Assembly (NCBI GenBank): GCA_000697355.1
Contig: JNEN01000856.1
Span: forward strand, 62,001 to 126,000
Direction of reading: 5' to 3'
Length of the DNA stretch: 64,000 nt
DNA from: Syncephalastrum monosporum B8922
Lineage: Eukaryota; Mucoromycota; Mucoromycetes; Mucorales; Syncephalastraceae
The first letter of the stretch is position 1. Every line of letters starts with the position of its first letter. The notes beneath the pieces are model-generated. The model saw only the letters and a program-made list of their open reading frames with translations, searched no databases and was not told the origin of the DNA. Positions 58,345 through 64,000 of this stretch are shown here, one piece after another. Both the position numbers and the translations under genes were made by a program.

Positions 58345-59712
58345 CTGTAGTCAGATACCACACCAACCCATGCTCACTGGGTGCAGAAGATCTCTCGCCG
58401 TCAATATCGTATAATTCTGCGACATGTAAGTTTCACTATAGGTAAAGTCGTGAAAGCTAGCTTCTCGTGCTCAAGATTGCGTCTGTGGAGCTCTAGCATC
58501 TTGCATTTGGCTCCCACGGCAAGGACTGGTATCGCGTCAATGTATAGATAGCCTACTACAGCTGTCCACCGTTCCTTCATCTATACAATAGCAAGGGGGA
58601 GCAACGGCGGTAGACTCTAAAGAGAGTCATGTATATATAAGTAAGTAGAAGAACCTATATGTGCCACCACCAGCCGACCAGCCGACCATGTATCGGCGAT
58701 TAGCATGTAGAAAATAAAGACAAAAAAACGCATTTGCAGACTCGTTAGAATTCTCATGCGTCAACATAAGACAAACGCGATGTGTCTTAATATCAAGGCG
58801 TCGCAAGATTGCCATACATAAAACGACTTTTTGCAGTCTCTGCTTCACCTGACGAAAATTTCATTTTGAGGTGAGCTCGTAAGTCGTAGTCAATGCAAAT
58901 GATATTGAGATAATTTGAGAATTGTGCGAGAGCAGAAACAGAGTCCTTTGCTCAAGAATACAATGAATTTATGTACGTGTATGTAACACCGAAGAAAAGA
59001 ATAGTCTCTCCGAAAGCTTGGTACCAAAATTGCGGGGCGCGTTCTATTATCACGTGTAAATTCTTATATACAAGAAAAAAAAGTGATCATATTCTGCACG
59101 CGGCTTACGCCCAGAGAATAGTCAATGTTGTGATTGCAGAAGGTTTCCGTGCACAATGGAACATACATAGGGCATCGTATGTACGTTTCATCATCTTCAG
59201 AACAGACAACGGACTATGATATATCCTATTAAAATGGAAGGAAGAGTGAACGTACCGAACTTGAAGGAAGCGAGTACGACATACAAACTAGCACTGTTTG
59301 GTAGTGCTTGAAGCTATTCCCCCACAGTCCAAGAATGGCGAGTTTACCAAATCATGGTTGATATGTGGTAAGACGCGGTCATGATCCAGTCAGCGCAAAA
59401 TTGCCTTTTTAGTACTTTCACACAAACATAATGCAAGCAAGTGTGCCTCTTTGATATCATACTGTATGTACTGTGACTGAAAGTACGCGTTCGGTGCGGG
59501 GACAAAGAGCTGATTGAAACGGAGCAAGGAAGGCAGAGGTGGAGAGCGCGTCCAGGGCCTGTTATGGAAGGAAGTGGCCGAGTGCTTTTACTGGCAAATG
59601 CGATTTGGTCAGCGGGAAATGCTTTGCCCCACACCAAAAAGTCAGCGCATATAAAAGGGTCACTCGGCCCCCGTTTATCCCGCATATATCCCACTTTTTC
59701 CTATCAAACGTC
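58345..59712. other. Intergenic upstream of the dienoyl-CoA reductase gene
   Basis: AT-rich DNA without a supported gene. The right end is the promoter of the reductase with a TATA box at 59650. Confidence 0.5.
59650..59657 (+). promoter_or_regulatory. TATA box (TATAAAAG) of the dienoyl-CoA reductase gene
   Basis: TATAAAAG 63 bases before the ATG at 59713, in a good position for a fungal TATA element. Inducible fatty-acid oxidation genes often carry one. Confidence 0.65.
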
Positions 59713-61033
59713 ATGGCTGCAGTCTCGAGCAACACTATTTTCAAAGACAACATCTTTGCTGGCAAGGTGCTCCTTTGTTCCGGCGGTGGCAGCGGTATCT
59801 GCCGTGGCCTGACCGAGGCCATGGTCCGCCATGGTGCCAAGGCTGTCATCATTAGCCGCAGGTAAACGCGAATGGACCACGATCGCGGCAAGATCTTGTA
59901 TTCACGCTAACCAACACATAGCAAGGACAAGCTGGAAAAGGCAGCCGACGAAATGCGCAAGGCCACGGGCGGTGTTGTCCTGTATGTCTCGCCTTCCTTC
60001 TTTGTACTATTGCTTCGTTTGCTCACCTATAGAATAGGTGTGCCGCGGCTGATGTCCGCAAGCCCGACCAGGTCGAGGCTGCTGTCAAGTTCACGATCGA
60101 GAAGCTGGGTCGCATCGACTACCTGATCAACGGTGCTGCCGGCAACTTCTTGGCTCCTTTCCAGGGCCTGTCTTACAACGCCTTCCGCACCGTCATCGAG
60201 ATCGACCTCCTCGGCACCTTCAACCTCACCAAGGCCGCCTCGGAGCACATCAAGGCCACCAAGGGATCCATCCTCAACATCAGCGCCACCCTTTACTACA
60301 CGGGTCTGCCCTACCAGCAGCACGCCGGCTCGGCCAAGGCAGCCATCGACGTACGTCTATTGTTCATCTCCCTAGCGTCTCATGCCAGACTCACCCCTTT
60401 GTACTTTTCGCTAGGCCCTAACCAAGCATTGGGCTGTCGAACTCGGTCCCTTTGGTGTTCGTAAGTGAAAGAACAAAAGAGCAACCTTGATGCTCTGATG
60501 ACTGATATGTATTTCTATTTTAGGTGTGAACGGTAAGAAATGAAACGGCAGACAAATCACGTGGAAAGAAATCATAGCTAACACTGCCATGCAAATTTAC
60601 AAGGCATCGCACCTGGCCCCATTGTAAGTTAAACGAAGGCAATTTCTTTCTTATCGCTGAGCTCACAAATGACGTTAGGCCGATACTGAGGGTATGGACC
60701 GCCTTGGTGGCTTGCTGGAGGTTGAGAGCATTCCGCTCCAGGTACGCTAGGAAGGGGGGGGGGGAGACATACATATGGAACACTCTTTTTGACAGCTCGT
60801 CTCGATAGCGCCTGGGTTCCGTGAAGGATATTGAAAACGCTACTGTCTTTCTGTTCTCGGATGCCGCCAACCTTATTACGGGCGTCACACTCGTCGTGGA
60901 CGGTAAGTTGGCCTCAAGCCGAAGCTGTGCGAGGTTTTCTCTGACTTTCTTGGGTTGTATAGGTGGCCAGTGGCTGAACCCCAGAAACCCTGCATACCCC
61001 GCTATGGTTCTGAACCCCATCAGCAAGATCTAA
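59713..61033 (+). CDS. 2,4-dienoyl-CoA reductase (peroxisomal type, SDR)
   Basis: Nine exons (59713-59861, 59922-59981, 60038-60350, 60415-60460, 60524-60532, 60604-60623, 60679-60741, 60809-60902, 60963-61033) encode 274 residues. The NADPH-binding loop is CSGGGSGICRGL, followed by INGAAGNFLAP, the active-site segment SGSAKAAIDALTKHWAVELG as built from HAGSAKAAIDALTKHW, VNGIAPGPIADTEGM, and LGSVKDIENATVFLFSDAAN with TLVVDGGQW near the end. This is the short-chain dehydrogenase wording of peroxisomal 2,4-dienoyl-CoA reductases (yeast Sps19, human DECR2), which reduce 2,4-dienoyl-CoA formed from polyunsaturated fatty acids so that oxidation can continue. The C-terminus NPISKI ends in SKI, a variant of the PTS1 signal. 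Two exons are tiny (9 and 20 nt). AATAAA at 61115-61120 is the polyadenylation signal and lies just before the convergent PTPA gene. Confidence 0.92.
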
Positions 61034-61150
61034 ATGATAGTGATGTGATGTGTGAGGTGAGGGTGCATGGCACCCCAACGCGAAAGTGACATCCCAGCCG
61101 GATTGTGTTGTGTCAATAAAACGCGCTATTATATTTTTGTACAAACTACT

Positions 61151-62521
61151 TTAGTCAAAAGGAATGGGTCGTGCCGAGGGCGCGCCGTTGCGTTTGGAAG
61201 CGGTCGCGGCAATGGCGCTCGGAATAGGGATACCGCAGCAATCCGGGTATTCTTGGCCCAGGGCGTAGACGTCGCCTTCGTTGCTCGCATGCGCGTGCAC
61301 ATGGCCACAGTCGTCGGCCATGTCTTCCGCTTGAGGCGAACCTCCTTCAAAGGCGATTAAGCTGCCGAAAAAGAAATGCTGCATGATCGGAAGCTTGGAA
61401 AGGACCTCGGCCTTGTACATCTTGATCATGCCCTGGTTGACCTTGACCCAGGTCTTGCAAGCCGAGATATCATCCAGCATGGGTGAATGCCATCGGAGCG
61501 AGGCCGATGTCTTGACCGAGTTGATAAAGTGGATGCAGGCGAGGTACATGTAGGACTTTGAGAATTCTTCGACCGTATCCGGATCATGAATCGATTTGGG
61601 GCGAATATACTTGTGATCTACGAACCGTATCAGCGCATGCGGCTAACCCAGTGACTCGTTGTACTTACTCAGTAGCTGTGAAGATCCAAACATGAATGGC
61701 AGAAAGTGGTAGTCATCGAGGCCCCATACGCCGTGCGAGCCAGCGGGCTCGAGCCAATATTCAAATTGCAATTGCCGCATCAGGGCAATGTACCTAGTCC
61801 GGCGTGAGATAAATGATGCCGGTGTGCCTTTTTGCAACTTACCGAACAAAGATGCGTAATACGACAGCCTTATCGTCTTCAGGTGTGAGTACGCCAAGCT
61901 TGTCGAGGCAGAGTCTAGGACGAAATAGGTCGGTGAGCTACCGTCGTATACCTTTGCAAGGGAAGGGGGAAATCTCACTTACAGCCACGCCATAAAGTTG
62001 GCTTCGTGACCTGTGCCGTAGTCAATCCGACGCCGGTTGCCAAAGCTCTCGATAAAGTATTTGCTCACTTCGACAATAGCATCCTTCTCGACCAAGGGCT
62101 CCATAAGGGTATCGACATTCTAAATGACTCATGAGCGTGCTGCGTACTAGGCTTTGGACAGCACGGCTTACATTTTCGACGCGATCGTAAAAGTCACGGA
62201 AAGCAGGGTTGCCGAAGCGTGATTTCGAGTTCTCCACCGCGGGTATATCTCGTGCATAGCCAGACACGGTGTCGAGCAGTTTGACGATCTGTTGTACTTT
62301 CTGGGGGAGGGGGGTTGTGACGCTTGTCAGAATGGGGTCTGCGGATGACTCCACCTGGTGCTTACCTCGGACACATGCGTATCGCTATCAATCTTGCAGT
62401 CCCGTACAGCATCATTGAGACGCTCAATGTAGCCAATGTAGGCTTTGTAGGCGTCTGATTGCAAGAACTCGTCGAGATCTTCTTTTGTGATTATACGCTT
62501 GACAGGTCGCTGATAAGTCAT
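61151..62521 (-). CDS. Serine/threonine phosphatase 2A activator (PTPA/RRD)
   Basis: Six exons (62521-62366, 62300-62172, 62119-61983, 61914-61843, 61793-61669, 61617-61151) encode 361 residues. PTPA signatures are [76 protein letters not shown] and [18 protein letters not shown]. It is a peptidyl-prolyl isomerase-like chaperone that activates PP2A catalytic subunits (yeast Rrd1/Rrd2) in cytoplasm and nucleus. The C-terminus extends about 60 residues past the core ([20 protein letters not shown] and a tail rich in Ala and Pro). It is convergent with the reductase gene, with 117 bases between stops, and lies 150 bases downstream of the pseudouridine synthase gene on the same strand. Confidence 0.95.
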
Positions 62522-62671
62522 GGAGGAAGAAAAATGGAAAGGAGCGAAAGCGCTACAAATGCCGCTGTCATGCTGCCCTTCATTTCAAAATAGGAAATAT
62601 CCACCTGGAATCACTGGTTATCGTACCAAAGCAGATTATAATTATGTAGGAGAGTGATGATATAACAGTCA

Positions 62672-64000
62672 TTACAGAGTCGCTTTATGGCTTTGGTTGA
62701 GGTATTTAAACGATTCAGTAACATCCGTGTCTATAAAAAGCAAAAAGTCGTCGAATCTGCGAGAGAAAAAGTGATACGGATTCAGTCTTATGTGAGCGAG
62801 TATTTATGGGCAAGCTCACTTACGCCTGCTTCTGCATGTCACCTGCGAAGATCTGTGGGTAGATCTGCGTATTCTTAAACGCGTGGATGGCGTCCTATGG
62901 TTTTCGTTGGTCCTTCCGCTTTAAAGCGCCCTGGCTTTTTTGCTTACCTTGTGCTTGTCAAAGTCTATGGCTTCTCGATCCGCCACCTCCTCCACGCGCG
63001 AGTTGTATAGGCTATAGACAGGCTCTTCTAGTAGTAAACCGAGCGCAGGTGCCTTTGGCACGTTGATGGATGTCTCGCCAAAGGACGCATCGATGACACT
63101 CAGGGGAGTCTGACTACGCACGCATAGCATCGCCATGGCTTCTCTCGCTCGCTGTGAGTGGACCATGATGCCTTTCATCGTGTCACTTACAAATCATTTT
63201 GCGTATCTGATGGAGCATGAAGGACTGTCCATGGAGCTTGACGCTCAGCCACTCTACACCGTCGACGAGCATGGGTTCGCTGACCTTGTGCCGCGTTAAC
63301 ATACCGTCCAGTGCCAATCCAGTTCGATGGATATCGTGCTGTGGTTACCTGCAGCTCCATGATATGACGGTGCGCGCTAGGATCATTGAAGGCACGTCCG
63401 ATGGTATAGTTGTGGAAGTTGTGGGTGCCACGGAAACGGGCGATGGCCTCGCAAAAGTGAGCGTAGGTCTGGCGATTGATGCGGTATTGGCGTTTCACTT
63501 GCATGTCCTCAGGCGTGCTGCGCGGGATGTATCCAGCGATCTGGCGACCGGGGCCGACCACGGTAAGGTCCGATGCATGCTGTCTATCGGACAAAAGAGG
63601 CGCAGGACACGGCGGCCGGAATACATAGGTCGGCAGGAGATACTCGTACTTGCGTGAGGAACAGGAGCGTTTGGCGTTGAAGGAGTTTTGGACTCGGATC
63701 GCATCCCAGACCCGGATGGTCGGGGGCAGCTGCGCATTGACGGAGCTGACCATGTCTTGGACGGTACCCGGGACGAGCATTTTCAAGGACACAAGGTTGC
63801 CTGCGGCATGAACGCCCTTGTCCGTGCGTGCGGCCCGCAGAAACTGGACCTGTGCGTCCCTCTGTCTGTCAGCATCCAAAGAAAAAGACCGGCTTCCAAC
63901 TTGCCTTTTTGAGATCACTCGCATTGTCTTGTGACACAGCTCCTGCCTTGCATAGTGCGTCAAACAAACTTTTCTCGATCGTCTCTGCATCAGGATTACT
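62672..64000 (-). CDS. PUS1: tRNA pseudouridine synthase, PUS1/TruA type (5' end outside window)
   Basis: Six exons are visible (64000-63905, 63849-63349, 63284-63191, 63138-62948, 62894-62824, 62756-62672), giving 345 residues of a protein whose start lies beyond the right edge. The catalytic Asp lies in AARTDKGVHAAGN. Other family segments are PPTIRVWDAIRV, SFNAKRSCSSRKYEYLLPT, FRGTHNFHNYTIG, VEWLSVKLHGQSFMLHQIRK and PALGLLLEEPVYSLYN. The enzyme turns uridine to pseudouridine in tRNA and some snRNA, mostly in the nucleus. The intron between 63904 and 63850 begins with GC instead of GT (GCAAGT..CAG); reading through it would break the conserved join LKK-VQFLRAARTDKG. The last exon ends KYLNQSHKATL. 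Confidence 0.93.

Overview
This is nuclear DNA of a filamentous fungus. Genes are split by many short introns (mostly about 50-110 nt, GT..AG), lie on both strands and are separated by AT-rich spacers. A velvet regulator, a TALE homeodomain factor, RNA14, a fungal-type P4-ATPase and a GH3-GNAT fusion fit fungi. The overall character suggests an early-diverging lineage such as Mucoromycota; this is inferred from gene content, not from a marker comparison. Gene models were built by hand from frame, splice sites and family conservation. Every multi-exon model given as complete sums to a whole number of codons, except the RhoGAP-like gene, which carries one surplus base.

Layout. 1-192 is the 3' end of an unknown gene. 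571-5749 (-) holds two tandem paralogous seven-helix receptors. 6377-7772 (+) is a FetB/UPF0014-type membrane protein. 8127-8495 (-) is a small Ser/Thr/Pro-rich protein. 10839-16570 (-) carries an enoyl-CoA isomerase, a GH3 glycosidase fused to two GNAT domains, and an acyl-CoA dehydrogenase ending in a peroxisomal signal. 17255-21701 (-) is a P4-ATPase lipid flippase. 24031-33816 (+) carries a 3-ketoacyl-CoA thiolase, ribosomal protein uL4 and a giant kinesin-4. 34075-35407 (-) has two small secreted eight-cysteine proteins. 39597-40928 (+) is a TALE homeodomain factor. 43896-45394 (-) is a RhoGAP-like protein with an apparent frameshift. 46520-50821 (+) is RNA14/CstF-77. 51702-53281 (-) is a velvet factor. 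53282-59712 is gene-poor but contains remnants or exons of an unidentified family with a PD-(D/E)XK-like motif. 59713-61033 (+) is a 2,4-dienoyl-CoA reductase. 61151-62521 (-) is a PP2A activator (PTPA). 62672-64000 (-) is a PUS1-type pseudouridine synthase cut by the window edge.

How the genes relate. Four enzymes of fatty-acid oxidation (isomerase, acyl-CoA dehydrogenase, thiolase, dienoyl-CoA reductase) lie in one 50-kb stretch, interleaved with unrelated genes. Two of them end in tripeptides that could direct them to peroxisomes and a third has a weaker candidate. The rest are ordinary cell-biology genes (signalling, transport, translation, RNA processing, cytoskeleton). No transposon, CRISPR array, rRNA or tRNA was recognised.
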